A stretch of 64,000 bases of DNA from Brevibacillus_H sp041920465 (GCA_041920465.1 JBHGXW010000039.1:8836-72835), one strand, 5' to 3'. Counted from the first letter of the stretch, positions 52,122 to 61,050 are shown. The notes: a model not told the origin generated them from the sequence alone. Made by a program: numbers and translations.

Positions 52122-53492
52122 TCATTGTGGCAATGTAACCGTAAAAGTTGAACCTGTTCCCAGGCGACTGGATACTTGAATATCGCCGCCGTGAATATCG
52201 ATGATTTTTTTGACGATGGATAGGCCCAGGCCGTTCCCCTTAACCGAATGATCGCGTGCTTTGTCAACTTTATGGAACGGCTTAAAAATATCAGCACGTT
52301 CATCTTCCGGAATCCCGATGCCAGTATCCGTTATGGAAACAATGCTTCTATTGTCTTTCATCACAGCTTCAACAAGAATTTTTCCATGCGCCGGAGTAAA
52401 TTTGATACTGTTATTAAGCAGATTGATCCAGACCTGATTGAGTTGGTCTTCATCCGCTTGAATGGTACATGGCTCAAGCTGAACATCTATTTCAATTTCT
52501 TTCGCTGTCCATTGAGGCTCCAATGCAATAACGACCCTCCGAAGCTGCTCATCCAAACGATAAGTACTGACCTTCAACGGATGCTGCGCCTGCTGCAAAG
52601 AAGACAGGCGAAGCAAATTTTGACTTAACCGGGATAGCCTTTCGCTCTCCTCTTCAATGATTGTCAGATAACGAAGCCGGCTTTCTTCGCTCATTTTCTT
52701 CTGCTTTAACGCCTTGCTGAACCCTGAAATGGAAGTTAGCGGAGATTGAATTTCATGGGAGACGTTAGAAACAAAATCTTGCCGCATGCGATCCAGCTTG
52801 GACAGCTCTTTCGCCATCTCGTTAAAGCTGACCGTTAACTGACCGATTTCGTCCTTGCGTTTGGTTTGCAGCTCAAAATCAAAATTCCCTTTTGCCATTC
52901 GCTTGGTTGCATCCGTCAAACGACGAATCGGGTTTACGATATAACGGGCTGCAACAAGAATCAGCAAGCTGCCGAAAAACAAAATAATGATGTACATCAA
53001 ATGAATGGAATTCATGATTTCTTCCCCGACGCTGTTCTGCTCCACTGTTAAAAACAAAGCGTAAGGCTTTCCATCCACCCGAAATGGCAGACCCACTATA
53101 GGAAGATATGCCCCGTCTCTTTGAATATGGCGAGCGATCCCGCCAGCAAGAACTTGTTTCAAATATACAGGATCAAGATGGATGGGCTCCGTTTGGTTCG
53201 TAAGGAGGGGCTTGCCTTCCTGATTGTAAAGCTGGAGAAGGGTACCGGACAGGCCGGAAAAGTTTTGCATAAACGTTACCAAATCGGCAGAAGGTGTCGA
53301 GCGATAGGCTTGCATGATTTTTTTCCCGTTTGCAATCAGAGTCTCTTCCCCTACGGTTTGAATACGTTCTTGATACAGCAAGGAACTCACCAGATATGCC
53401 GCGAAAAGACTCAACATCACGATGCCGACGAATATCAATACAATGCGGGTATAAAGCGACTTAATCCTGATGCACCTCCAACCGATATCCAA
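52122..53492 (-). CDS. Sensor histidine kinase
   Basis: A roughly 450-residue membrane kinase: helix 1 (IVLIFVGIVMLSLFAAYLV), an extracytoplasmic domain of about 120 residues, helix 2 (MYIIILFFGSLLILVAARYI), HAMP, then HisKA with phospho-His in FVSNVSHEIQSPLTSI and HATPase boxes N (NQVWINLLNNSIKFT), G1 (DTGIGIPEDE) and G2 (GNGLGLSIVKKI). It would phosphorylate the response regulator encoded just upstream. The start is uncertain: TTG 53492 overlaps the regulator end without a ribosome-binding site, whereas GGAGG inside the regulator gene lies before an ATT codon at 53465. Operon context with a His-rich secreted protein suggests copper or another metal as the signal. Confidence 0.88.
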   Translation of the reverse strand: MDIGWRCIRIKSLYTRIVLIFVGIVMLSLFAAYLVSSLLYQERIQTVGEETLIANGKKIMQAYRSTPSADLVTFMQNFSGLSGTLLQLYNQEGKPLLTNQTEPIHLDPVYLKQVLAGGIARHIQRDGAYLPIVGLPFRVDGKPYALFLTVEQNSVGEEIMNSIHLMYIIILFFGSLLILVAARYIVNPIRRLTDATKRMAKGNFDFELQTKRKDEIGQLTVSFNEMAKELSKLDRMRQDFVSNVSHEIQSPLTSISGFSKALKQKKMSEESRLRYLTIIEEESERLSRLSQNLLRLSSLQQAQHPLKVSTYRLDEQLRRVVIALEPQWTAKEIEIDVQLEPCTIQADEDQLNQVWINLLNNSIKFTPAHGKILVEAVMKDNRSIVSITDTGIGIPEDERADIFKPFHKVDKARDHSVKGNGLGLSIVKKIIDIHGGDIQVSSRLGTGSTFTVTLPQ

Positions 53493-54141
53493 GGCCGCGG
53501 ATCGTCACGATGCGAAATTCGGACTCGTACTCGGCAAACCGTTCTCTCAATCTCTTGATATGAACATCGACGGTCCGTTCATCCCCTTCATAATCGAAGC
53601 CCCATATTTGCTCAATCAGATGATCCCGGGTAAACAGCTGCCCGGGGTAGCTGCCCAGTTTGTACAGCAATTCGAATTCCTTCATCGGAAGCGTGAGCCT
53701 GTGGCCGTTCTGATCGATCACCTGATAACTTTTGCGATCCAATGAAATGTCTCCCAGCTTCACGATGCTGGAAGTGGAAATGCGATACCGCTTCAGCAAA
53801 GCTTTCACCCGCAGAACCAGCTCCACAGGGTCGAACGGCTTCACCAGATAATCGTCCGTTCCCAGCTTAAATCCTTTGATTCGGTCTGTTGCCTCGCCCT
53901 TCGCGGTGATCATCAAAATTGGCATTTCCCCGAATTCACGAAGATTCGCACATAGATCCCAACCATCCATTTTTGGCATCATGATGTCCAGAATCACCAA
54001 ATCAACCGGATGATTTTCGGCATATTCCAACGCGTCCGCACCGTTCGCTTTTTCGACGATTTCAAAACCTTCGTCTTCCAGATACAAACGAACCAATTCA
54101 CGAATGTGGACTTCATCATCCACCACTAGAATCTTCGGCAC
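53461..54141 (-). CDS. OmpR-family response regulator
   Basis: A 226-residue regulator. Receiver: ILVVDDEVHIRELVRLYLED with the acidic pair, phospho-Asp in VILDIMMPKMDGWD, KPFDPVELVLRVKALLKRY. Output: winged helix with LTLPMKEFELLYKLGSYPGQ and IWGFDYEGDERTVDVHIKRL. GTG 54141 has AAAGGGAGAG 8 bases upstream; the usual opening PKILVVDDE begins right there. It follows the His-rich secreted protein by 5 bases and overlaps the kinase gene. Confidence 0.92.
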   Translation of the reverse strand: MPKILVVDDEVHIRELVRLYLEDEGFEIVEKANGADALEYAENHPVDLVILDIMMPKMDGWDLCANLREFGEMPILMITAKGEATDRIKGFKLGTDDYLVKPFDPVELVLRVKALLKRYRISTSSIVKLGDISLDRKSYQVIDQNGHRLTLPMKEFELLYKLGSYPGQLFTRDHLIEQIWGFDYEGDERTVDVHIKRLRERFAEYESEFRIVTIRGLGYRLEVHQD

Positions 54142-54146
54142 ATTTA

Positions 54147-54977
54147 TTACTCTCCCTTTATCTCTATTACAAAAGGAAATGCCCGCACCTTTCCATTTTG
54201 CTGGAACTCTGCCCATATTTTATAGATGCCCGGCTGTTTGAACTCCGTTTCAAATACCGTATCGTGATCATTTGTCGGATGAACGTGAAGGTAATTCTCA
54301 GCGTTTTCATCAAGAATGACTACATGCCCCATCGCTCCCAAATATGGGGTTAAATTTGTTTTATCAAGGTCAAAATGTAAGGTTACTGGTTGATTGGGCT
54401 TAAACGTACTCATCGATAGTTTTACGGTTTCTCCATCTACATTTTGAATCAGAGCGGTGTCCGGCTTAAGCCCCTGGTTGTTGGTTGAAACGCTTGGATG
54501 GCCGACTACAAACGGAACCGGTTCTACATGATAAGCCAAATTTTTCGGCTTGATATCGATAAATGCCTTATAAAACCCTTCCGGCAAAGTGTTTGCAATG
54601 TGAAATTCGCCGTTCCCCGTCTGTTCCGGATGCAAGTGATAATACTTCTGCAGGGTTTCATCCACAATGACAAAATGAAGAAGCTTCTCATGATTTACTT
54701 CCAGTTCGTTCACCGGGTTTCCTGCTTTATCTTTCAGGAAAATTTTTAATTCGTCCTGATCAGCTTGAACAAACGCATGTACCTCGCTTGTGCCCTCATG
54801 CTGCGAATCGTTTCCATGTTCATGACTGCTGTCATTCATTTCAGCGTGGTTCTCATTACTCTGATGCATCTTTGCAGATGCGGTTTGTTTGCCATCGGCG
54901 AAAAATTCATCATAGACTGTAAACCCTCCGATCAGCACAGCCACATAAAAAATTGCCGCTATTACCCATTTATCCAT
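54147..54977 (-). CDS. Secreted/membrane-anchored His-rich protein, probable metal (copper)-related
   Basis: A 276-residue protein with an N-terminal membrane anchor (WVIAAIFYVAVLIGGFTVY), a His-rich linker (HQSNENHAEMNDSSHEHGND then SQHEGTSEVH), and two repeated beta domains, each with a His cluster: LLHFVIVDETLQKYYHLHPE and GAMGHVVILDENAENYLHVH. Such paired HxH clusters suggest extracytoplasmic metal binding, copper being likely given multicopper-oxidase genes nearby. ATG 54977 is preferred because AAGGAG is 11 bases upstream; GTG 54986 is only 2 bases from it. It is the first gene of an operon with the two-component system and probably senses or buffers the signal. Confidence 0.75.
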   Translation of the reverse strand: MDKWVIAAIFYVAVLIGGFTVYDEFFADGKQTASAKMHQSNENHAEMNDSSHEHGNDSQHEGTSEVHAFVQADQDELKIFLKDKAGNPVNELEVNHEKLLHFVIVDETLQKYYHLHPEQTGNGEFHIANTLPEGFYKAFIDIKPKNLAYHVEPVPFVVGHPSVSTNNQGLKPDTALIQNVDGETVKLSMSTFKPNQPVTLHFDLDKTNLTPYLGAMGHVVILDENAENYLHVHPTNDHDTVFETEFKQPGIYKIWAEFQQNGKVRAFPFVIEIKGE

Positions 54978-55068
54978 TCCAACCACCGCTCCTTAGAAAA
55001 ATTTACAATGTCACAAGTTTCCGTTTTTCGATCATTTTTCCTCAAAATGAACACATTGGCTCAATCAC

Positions 55069-55098
55069 ATAATAGGATACCCTCCTATAGTATGTCAA
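55069..55098 (-). promoter_or_regulatory. Promoter of the two-component operon with copper-type operator
   Basis: On the minus strand TTGACA (55098-55093), an 18-base spacer and TATTAT (55074-55069). The spacer includes ATAC...GGTAT, which on the plus strand is ATACCCTCCTATAGTAT (55077-55093), like CsoR/CueR-type copper operators placed between -35 and -10. It precedes the operon by about 90 bases. Confidence 0.55.
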
Positions 55099-55150
55099 GT
55101 GTATTTCTTTTTTCTCTTCAAATTGGGTTTTAATTCGTTGAGAACGAAGA

Positions 55151-55174
55151 GAGCAGCAATGGAAACTGCTGCTC
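55151..55174 (-). terminator. Hairpin after the DJ-1 gene, possible terminator
   Basis: Perfect 8-bp stem GAGCAGCA/TGCTGCTC, 50 bases after the stop at 55225. The T tract is weak, so termination is only probable. The remaining gap to 54977 holds the two-component promoter. Confidence 0.45.
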
Positions 55175-55224
55175 CACAATCGATCCCCTTATTCGCAATT
55201 GAGCACCGTTACTTGTGAGATGGT

Positions 55225-56598
55225 TCACCGCGCCACTTGTACTGGCCATTTGGAAGCTTTCTTAAGAATGAATCGTCTGTCAATATAGAAAGCGATTAGA
55301 ACGGCAAGTAAACTAAGCAAAAGCGGTATGGCGAAAGCTTCAAGGGAAAACGGTTTGCCTTCAAAGTGCAAGCTGGCACGGTATTCCAATCGTTTCGCAC
55401 CGAATTTAGCGGTTAACACATCCTCTTGCTTGGCTAAATCCTCAAGCGGCGCATCGAAGATAAATCTGTCCGCCGAGTCCCCATGCAAGAACTCAGGCGC
55501 CACCGAATTGCCCCTTTCGTTCCACTGTTTTACATCCTCCGCAGCTAAAGATTTTGCCTCCGTTCCCGGAACAATCATTCTGTCTAATTTCGGGGCATTC
55601 GATATTTGATATCTGGCGATCAGGTTCAGGTTATGTTTAGTAACAATCGGCTGTTCCGAGTTGGAAATGGTAAAGACCTTTGCCGTTCCGGAAGCGGAAT
55701 ACGTATCAAATATCGTGGTCAGTGCTCCGTCATCCATACCGTTGTACAACAGCACACCCATCTTTTTCCTGCTCCACTGGAATGCGTGATTGAAGATATA
55801 AATGGCTTCACTCCCATCTACATAATAAGGGTCAACCTTCGGATCCTTCACGAAGTGATAGGAAGGATAATTCATCTCCTTCGCTATTTTTTGTGCCATG
55901 GGTTCGCCTAATTGTTGTGAGATGACATAGAGGACGGCGTCAATTCCTGATGTGAGACCAGCCGAGGAGACGATGTTCTTGTCGGGCAGAACATACCGCT
56001 GATCCCTGATCCAGTTCGTTTCAGGAAATGCCTTTTTGTACTGATCGAGATATTGCCAGTGCATAGTAGCTGATTTCCCTTTCAATAAACCGGCGTCGGC
56101 AAGATTGCCCGCTCCAGCGCAAATGCTCAGGATGTTGGTCTTGGCATGTTTTTGTATCCATTTCCGGACGGGTTGATACTTCTTCTCGTCAGCGATCGGC
56201 ATATAAGGGATTACGATAAGGTCTGGACTTTTCCCTAATAATTGATCCATTTCCGCAAAAGAATAGTGCGGGATTAGATCCAGACCGCCCGTTAATGAGG
56301 TAACATTTTTGTCCGGGGCAACGGCAAATACATTATAGGCGTCTGTCATGGCGAACATTTCGTAGGGAACCATAAAATCAAATACCTCTGTGGTTGGATT
56401 CCCTAAAACGACCGCCACTGTAGGTTTTTTCGGATTATATTCAGGTATTTTCACTCCTTGTAAAGAAGGAATCGGTGTATCGCGAACGTCGAGCCAATAA
56501 TCCTTTTGTGAACGAACATATTCACCTAACCCGATCCCCCCCACAAACACTACCAAAATCAATACATACACAGCGAAACGTAATAATAACCTCTTCAT
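55225..56598 (-). CDS. Membrane-anchored DJ-1/PfpI-family protein
   Basis: A 457-residue protein with an N-terminal helix (LLLRFAVYVLILVVFVGGIG) and a C-terminal helix (FAIPLLLSLLAVLIAFYI), holding a DJ-1/ThiJ-like domain outside or inside the membrane. The nucleophile elbow ILSICAGAGNLADAGLLKGK carries the Cys of GlxA-type glutamine-amidotransferase folds, with the following MHW. A second, related half begins MGVLLYNGMDDGALTTIFD. Family members bind or process small ligands. ATG 56598 has AGGAGGAG 6 bases upstream. A truncated copy of its tail lies at 51879. Function unknown. Confidence 0.8.
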   Translation of the reverse strand: MKRLLLRFAVYVLILVVFVGGIGLGEYVRSQKDYWLDVRDTPIPSLQGVKIPEYNPKKPTVAVVLGNPTTEVFDFMVPYEMFAMTDAYNVFAVAPDKNVTSLTGGLDLIPHYSFAEMDQLLGKSPDLIVIPYMPIADEKKYQPVRKWIQKHAKTNILSICAGAGNLADAGLLKGKSATMHWQYLDQYKKAFPETNWIRDQRYVLPDKNIVSSAGLTSGIDAVLYVISQQLGEPMAQKIAKEMNYPSYHFVKDPKVDPYYVDGSEAIYIFNHAFQWSRKKMGVLLYNGMDDGALTTIFDTYSASGTAKVFTISNSEQPIVTKHNLNLIARYQISNAPKLDRMIVPGTEAKSLAAEDVKQWNERGNSVAPEFLHGDSADRFIFDAPLEDLAKQEDVLTAKFGAKRLEYRASLHFEGKPFSLEAFAIPLLLSLLAVLIAFYIDRRFILKKASKWPVQVAR

Positions 56599-56691
56599 TT
56601 GGATCTCCTCCTGTAAACAATTTCCCAATTGCTTTACTCAAGAAGCACTTTACATCTGCTTTATGAACTCAATATGAACGGAACAGAAAAT

Positions 56692-56730
56692 AAAAAAAGA
56701 CCTGCGATCACATCGGATCACAGGTCTTTC
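56692..56730 (-). terminator. Terminator at the end of the galT fragment
   Basis: 12-bp stem AGACCTGTGATC/GATCGCAGGTCT (one mismatch) with a short loop and a run of seven T's on the minus strand; it overlaps the last codons of the galT fragment. Confidence 0.9.
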
Positions 56731-57435
56731 TCCAGAAATCGGCGGTATGCTGCCCGCAGCTCTGGCGCAGTCTCCTCCACTTTTTTGGGATTGATCACGG
56801 CCCAAGCGCCCAGTTCGGAGGAGGCGTAGTATTTGAGCTTGCTTTTTTCCACAAGCGGAGGGTAAAACTCGATATGAAAATGATAGAATTCCTCCACGTT
56901 CTCTCCATTAACGGGGCGTTGATGCATCACCATCATATAAGGAAACGGGCGTTGAAACAGTTCATCCATGGCTCCCGTTGTCCCCTTCAAGATAGAAGCG
57001 AGTGACCTCTTTTCCGCTTTCGTAAAATCGCAGATCGCGGTTTTGTGGCTTTTACTCACGATAAAGGCACCATACGGGTAATCGACGAAGTAGGGTATAT
57101 AACAGAGGAAATCATCGTTTTCCATCACAAGGCGCTCTCCAGCTCGCTTTTCCTGGTCATTCATCTCACACAGGAGACATCTCCCCGTCTGCTGATGATA
57201 GGCTTGACAGCTTTCCAGCTCCCGTTTGATTTTTAGCGGCATTTGGGAATAGGCGTAAATCTGCCCATGCGGGTGCGTCATCGTGACACCGACTTCTTCC
57301 CCGCGGTTCTCAAAAATGAGGATGTATTGAAATTCAGGTTCCCGGGCTAACTCGATAAACCGCTCCAGCCACAAATCAATCAGCTCTTGAATGTGATCCA
57401 CCGACAAATTTGTGTTGGATTGGTGATGATATCAA
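56718..57435 (-). pseudogene. galT: galT, 5'-truncated
   Basis: The C-terminal two thirds of galactose-1-phosphate uridylyltransferase (229 residues; whole proteins are about 330). It includes the catalytic HPHGQ (in MTHPHGQIYAYSQMP), the metal-site CLLCEMNDQEK and FHIEFYPPLVEKSK. A TTG (57407) could start it but has no ribosome-binding site, and the GalT-like frame continues upstream as SNTNLSVDH before a stop at about 57435. The N-terminal domain with the first zinc ligands is missing, replaced by DNA from another gene. Most likely nonfunctional. Confidence 0.8.
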
Positions 57436-57775
57436 ATGTTTGACCAAAATCATCAGACAGGTACAATCCCTTTTCCGTTCCCGCAATCACAATATTTGAT
57501 TTGTTAGGATGAACGGCAATGGTCGTCGGTTCACTTTCAATCCCTTTGGCTTCTACCTTTTTCCAAGCTTTCGCATCATCCGTACTCATGTATAAGCCTT
57601 TTTCCATCTTTGAATTCGGTGATTCATTATACTAAATGACGTGATATTCAAACCCGACTCCCATCAGATGAAAGTCTGATTCACCCTCAAAGTCTAACTT
57701 TTGCAATGTTTTGCCGTCATCGCTGCTTTTTACCAGACCAAGCGGGTTTGTTAAACCTGATGTGCGATTTCTCTT
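57425..57775 (-). pseudogene. Sialidase-like (F510_1955-type) fragment with stop
   Basis: Minus strand reads TNPLGLVKSSDDGKTLQKLD, then FHLMGVGFEYHVI, a TAG near 57633, and on in the same frame NESPNSKMEKGLYMSTDDAK, then GTEKGLYLSDDFGQTFD. These are BNR/Asp-box repeats (S-x-D-x-G-x-T-W) of the secreted F510_1955 sialidase-like family. Both ends are cut: it runs into galT sequence at one side and a multicopper-oxidase fragment at the other. Confidence 0.65.
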
Positions 57776-58023
57776 CAAGATGCAATCCTCCGCTTCCTAT
57801 TGGTTATGTACGAATATCCAAACCGTTGAGGCTCATTTTGATGATTGCTCCAGTGGCAACAGTAATCCCCCAAAAAAAGCCAGAACATGGTTGGACAAAC
57901 GTACATGGTATGATGCCGTTCATGACAATAGAATACCCATGTGTCTGGATTGTCGGCAATATTTTTCTGTACAAGACTCACCATTGCAATTCCCACTTTA
58001 AGATGACCGGCCTTTCGCAACAT
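57776..58023 (-). pseudogene. Possible multicopper-oxidase C-terminal fragment
   Basis: The minus-strand frame contains ADNPDTWVFYCHERHHTM, very like the end of the intact oxidase at 63116 (ADNTGDWMFHCHDLHH), the HCHxxxH copper ligand motif, here with the first His changed to Tyr. What follows (GDYCCHWSNHQNEPQ) does not match. It appears to be a decayed second copy. Confidence 0.5.
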
Positions 58024-58042
58024 GGAAACCTGACTCGATGTT

Positions 58043-58372
58043 TCAGAGGGGAAAACTACTTACTCCACAACCAGCTACCCTTTCCCCCGTTCCATGCCCT
58101 TCTCCATGCCCTTCAGTCGCTGGCATTTCATGGCCAGAATGAGAATTGAACTGAGATTCACTGTGGGATTGCATGTTTTGATGCTGTTCTGAAGACATGC
58201 CTGGCATCTCATGCTGATCTGAAGTCATGCCCGGCATTTGATGACTTGATGGTGTTTCAGCCGTTGTACTATGCCCGCTTCCATGATTATTGGGATGGGT
58301 TTCGTCGGCTAATTCGCTTGAAGAAAAGGTAAGCAAGAAAGCTGCTGTCAAACCAAGCACAATTTTGTTCAT
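58043..58372 (-). CDS. His/Met-rich secreted protein, possibly truncated
   Basis: A 109-residue protein with signal peptide NKIVLGLTAAFLLTFSSSEL and a mature part made of His/Met/Gln motifs: SHQMPGMTSDQHEMPGMSSE, HQNMQSHSE, SGHEMPATEGHGEGHGTG. Methionine-histidine repeats like this bind Cu(I)/Cu(II) outside the cell. ATG 58372 has AGGAAGG 9 bases upstream. The C-terminal GERVAGCGVSSFPL looks unnatural and runs towards the oxidase fragment, so this may be the N-terminal part of a longer copper protein cut by deletion. Confidence 0.6.
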   Translation of the reverse strand: MNKIVLGLTAAFLLTFSSSELADETHPNNHGSGHSTTAETPSSHQMPGMTSDQHEMPGMSSEQHQNMQSHSESQFNSHSGHEMPATEGHGEGHGTGERVAGCGVSSFPL

Positions 58373-58968
58373 TACTTTCATCCTTCCTCGATGCATTCGC
58401 AACCAGATGCTTTTTATTCTAAAGAACAAAACTGAGTACATTTTGAGTCAAAGCTGAGAATAAGATAAGAAATCCGTGACAAAAAAATGAAAACCTCAGA
58501 TCCGATTTCATTACAAATAAAACGAGCCCAAGGTTTTTCACGATATGAACTTGAGATTTAATTCTACTGTTCCAATGGGAGAACCAAAATGAAACATCTA
58601 CTAAATACAACAAATCCTGCATTGATGAGAAAAAATTTTAGCAATAACTTTCGAAAGGGTAACAGCAAAATCCCCTTCTGTTCTTCTGATACCAGCTTAA
58701 CAAGATAAGGGGTAATGACTCAAATCCAATTATGGGGCTTTAGAGAAACAACTATGCCGGTGTCGACCCGTGTGGATGCTGGAGCATCATACGAAGTTTT
58801 CTAACATTCGCTGCATTTTTATAAGGGAGGACAAGAGGTTTTACCAATAAAAAAAGGGCATATGTGTTTTTCGTATGACCTTCAATGATTCATGTAGAAC
58901 AAAAATTCATATCTGGTAAAAAACACTTTTATAAATAAAAATCTCCAAGCAATCCCTGGAATGCAAGA
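58373..58968. other. Region without a recognised gene
   Basis: About 600 AT-rich bases. A 29-codon frame from ATG near 58708 has AAGGGG just upstream but no support from composition. No hairpin with a T tract, no tRNA-like fold and no repeat was found. Confidence 0.5.
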
Positions 58969-59199
58969 TCACTGATTTATTACCTCAGATCCGGGATCAT
59001 GCACACATAATCCAAAATTACGCAGTTCTTGTTTTGCCGCTTCAGCTTTATCTTTATCCATCTTTACTATCATTTGGTGAGAAGTGTTAAGCTCAATCTT
59101 TACGTCTTCACCGACAACTAAGCCAATTGCTATCAAATCATTAGAAGTAAAACAATCACCGTCAATTTCTGGACAGACAGCAAACGTAGTAAGATTCAT
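58969..59199 (-). CDS. Small protein resembling a sulfite/nitrite reductase ferredoxin-like half domain
   Basis: A 76-residue protein, LTTFAVCPEIDGDCFTSNDL then AIGLVVGEDVKIELNTSHQM, with KDKAEAAKQELRNFGLCVHD. The beta-alpha-beta pattern and the 'ignore-unless-bound' size resemble the NIR/SIR ferredoxin-like half domain proteins of about 75-80 residues. ATG 59199 is chosen because GGAGGA is 8 bases upstream; ATG 59208 lies in the ribosome-binding site. Standalone gene; function unknown. Confidence 0.5.
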   Translation of the reverse strand: MNLTTFAVCPEIDGDCFTSNDLIAIGLVVGEDVKIELNTSHQMIVKMDKDKAEAAKQELRNFGLCVHDPGSEVINQ

Positions 59200-59344
59200 G
59201 AGAAACATCCTCCCTGAAACGTAAGTAAGATCAATCTAGCTTGTATCACCTTTATTTTAGAGTACCCCTCTCTTCTATTGAGCAGATCATTTTGTCTAAT
59301 TTATAAAAAATAGAAAATTGCTGACGCACAAAATAGACCACAAA

Positions 59345-60853
59345 TTATGGATGAGGTAATTTCTTCAATGCTCTTCGCATGATTTTCCCAGTCGTATTTT
59401 TGGGTAGTTCCGTCAAAAATTCTATCTGTCTTGGGACTTTGTATTTGGCTAGTCTTGCTTGACAGAAGCTAATAATCTCATCAGAGGAAAGGTCATCCTG
59501 TTTTTTGACGACAAACGCCTTCACTATCTCCCCGTATTCCGGATCAGGGGCACCGATTACTGCTGCTTCAATCACGTTAGGGTGTTGATACAGCACTTCT
59601 TCCACTTCTCTTGGATAAACATTATATCCACCTACCAAAATCATGTCTTTTTTCCGATCGACAATGAAGATGTAACCATCTTCATCCATTTTTGCCATAT
59701 CGCCCGTATAGAGCCACCCGTTTTTGAGTGTCGCCGCGGTCGCTTCCGGCATTCCTAAATAGCCTTTCATTACGTTAGGTCCTCGTACGATTAATTCCCC
59801 AACTTCTCCCCTTGGTACTTCCCTTCCCTCAGGATCAACCACGATATTTTTTACCCCGGGAATATCAATTCCAATTGAACCAGGCTTCCTGATACCCCTT
59901 AGCGGATTGAAAGCAGTTACTGGAGAAGATTCGGAGAGACCGTATCCCTCTAAAATGGTAACCCTATATCTTTCTTCGAATTTATAGAGAAGTTCTACCG
60001 GTATCGGAGCACCGCCTGATACACATAAGCGTATAGAAGAGAAATCCTCCTCTGTTGCCTCAGGAAATTGAAGCATAAAATTATACATCGTGGGAACGCC
60101 TGCAAACATAGTCGCTTTTTCTTCACGTATCGTTTGGATCACGTCAGCAGGACTAAATTTGGGGAGGAGCAATATGGTGGCACCGCAAGCGATGGAAGCG
60201 TTCACACAAACTGTCATACAGAATACGTGGAAAATAGGAAGAACCGTCAACGATCGATCTTTATCCGTTAATTCAAATAACTCACAAACTGCTTCTGCAT
60301 TTGAAGTCATATTTCGATGAGTAAGCATAGCCCCTTTGGGTTCTCCAGTAGTTCCTGATGTATATAAAATGACAGCAATATCTTCATCATCGATTAAAAC
60401 GCTTTCAAAATAGTCGTCTGCATTTTGCAAAAATTGTTCAAAACTTCTTTCTGGTTCTCCTGATTCTGTAAACAGAAGCAATTCAAGGCCGTCAAGTTGA
60501 TCCTTCAACTCTAATAAAACTGATTGTAAGGCAGAAGAAGCAATTGCTGCCTTTGCTTTGCTATTCGACAAAATATAGTTGATTTCCCTTGAGGTAAAAA
60601 TAGGGTTAATGGGTACAACTGTTGCCCCCGTCCTCAGAATTCCGTAGTATGAAATCAAAAACTGCGGGCAATTCCCGAGTAAAATTGCCACTCTATCTCC
60701 TTTTCCAATACCTTGAGCAGACAAACCGGATGCAACACGATCAACCAATCTGTTAAGTTCTTCAAAAGTTGCGCTTTGATTCAAAAATGAATACGCTTTA
60801 TTGTTAGGAAATCTCAAGGCTGTATTCTTTAGATTATCACTCAAATTAGGCAT
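59345..60853 (-). CDS. lcfB: Long-chain fatty-acid-CoA ligase
   Basis: A 502-residue ANL ligase with VILYTSGTTGEPKGAMLTHR (P-loop-like), EGYGLSESSPVTAFNP, GWLYTGDMAKMDEDGYIFIV with DRKKDM, GGYNVYPREVEEVLYQHPNV and the catalytic-lysine motif PKNTTGKIMRRAL. This is the classic bacterial LcfB/FadD-like pattern, more so than the other two ligases of the window. ATG 60853 has GGGAGG 8 bases upstream; an in-frame TTG/ATG extension to 60874 adds nothing. A -10 TATAAT with a -35-like TTATAA is on the minus strand at 60912-60940. Symbol by similarity. Confidence 0.9.
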   Translation of the reverse strand: MPNLSDNLKNTALRFPNNKAYSFLNQSATFEELNRLVDRVASGLSAQGIGKGDRVAILLGNCPQFLISYYGILRTGATVVPINPIFTSREINYILSNSKAKAAIASSALQSVLLELKDQLDGLELLLFTESGEPERSFEQFLQNADDYFESVLIDDEDIAVILYTSGTTGEPKGAMLTHRNMTSNAEAVCELFELTDKDRSLTVLPIFHVFCMTVCVNASIACGATILLLPKFSPADVIQTIREEKATMFAGVPTMYNFMLQFPEATEEDFSSIRLCVSGGAPIPVELLYKFEERYRVTILEGYGLSESSPVTAFNPLRGIRKPGSIGIDIPGVKNIVVDPEGREVPRGEVGELIVRGPNVMKGYLGMPEATAATLKNGWLYTGDMAKMDEDGYIFIVDRKKDMILVGGYNVYPREVEEVLYQHPNVIEAAVIGAPDPEYGEIVKAFVVKKQDDLSSDEIISFCQARLAKYKVPRQIEFLTELPKNTTGKIMRRALKKLPHP

Positions 60854-60911
60854 CTCTTGTACCTCCCTCAACATCTTAAATTTTTTTGTCAGTGCGTCAT
60901 GTTCAAATTTG

Positions 60912-60940
60912 ATTATAATGCATTATTTCGAATTTTATAA
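60912..60940 (-). promoter_or_regulatory. Candidate promoter of the fatty-acyl-CoA ligase
   Basis: Minus strand TTATAA (60940-60935), 17 bases, TATAAT (60917-60912). The -10 is perfect and the spacing optimal, the -35 is poor. No FadR-type palindrome was found. Confidence 0.4.
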
Positions 60941-61015
60941 CTATTGAAGAAATATGACGGTCGATCCCCGGATCATCGTAAAAAAAGTGCCCATGCTTAG
61001 TCTGCAGAAATGAAT

Positions 61016-61040
61016 ATAAAAGGTGGGATTCCCCCCACCG
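61016..61040 (-). terminator. Terminator of the toxin-antitoxin operon
   Basis: GGTGGG/CCCACC stem with a 6-base loop and TTTT on the minus strand, directly after the stop at 61051. Confidence 0.7.
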
Positions 61041-61050
61041 AAAAAAATTG

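Noticed and set aside
58419..58622. 67-codon minus-strand frame upstream of the His/Met-rich gene
   Set aside because: No ribosome-binding site, AT-driven Phe/Leu composition and overlap with the promoter area of the next gene.
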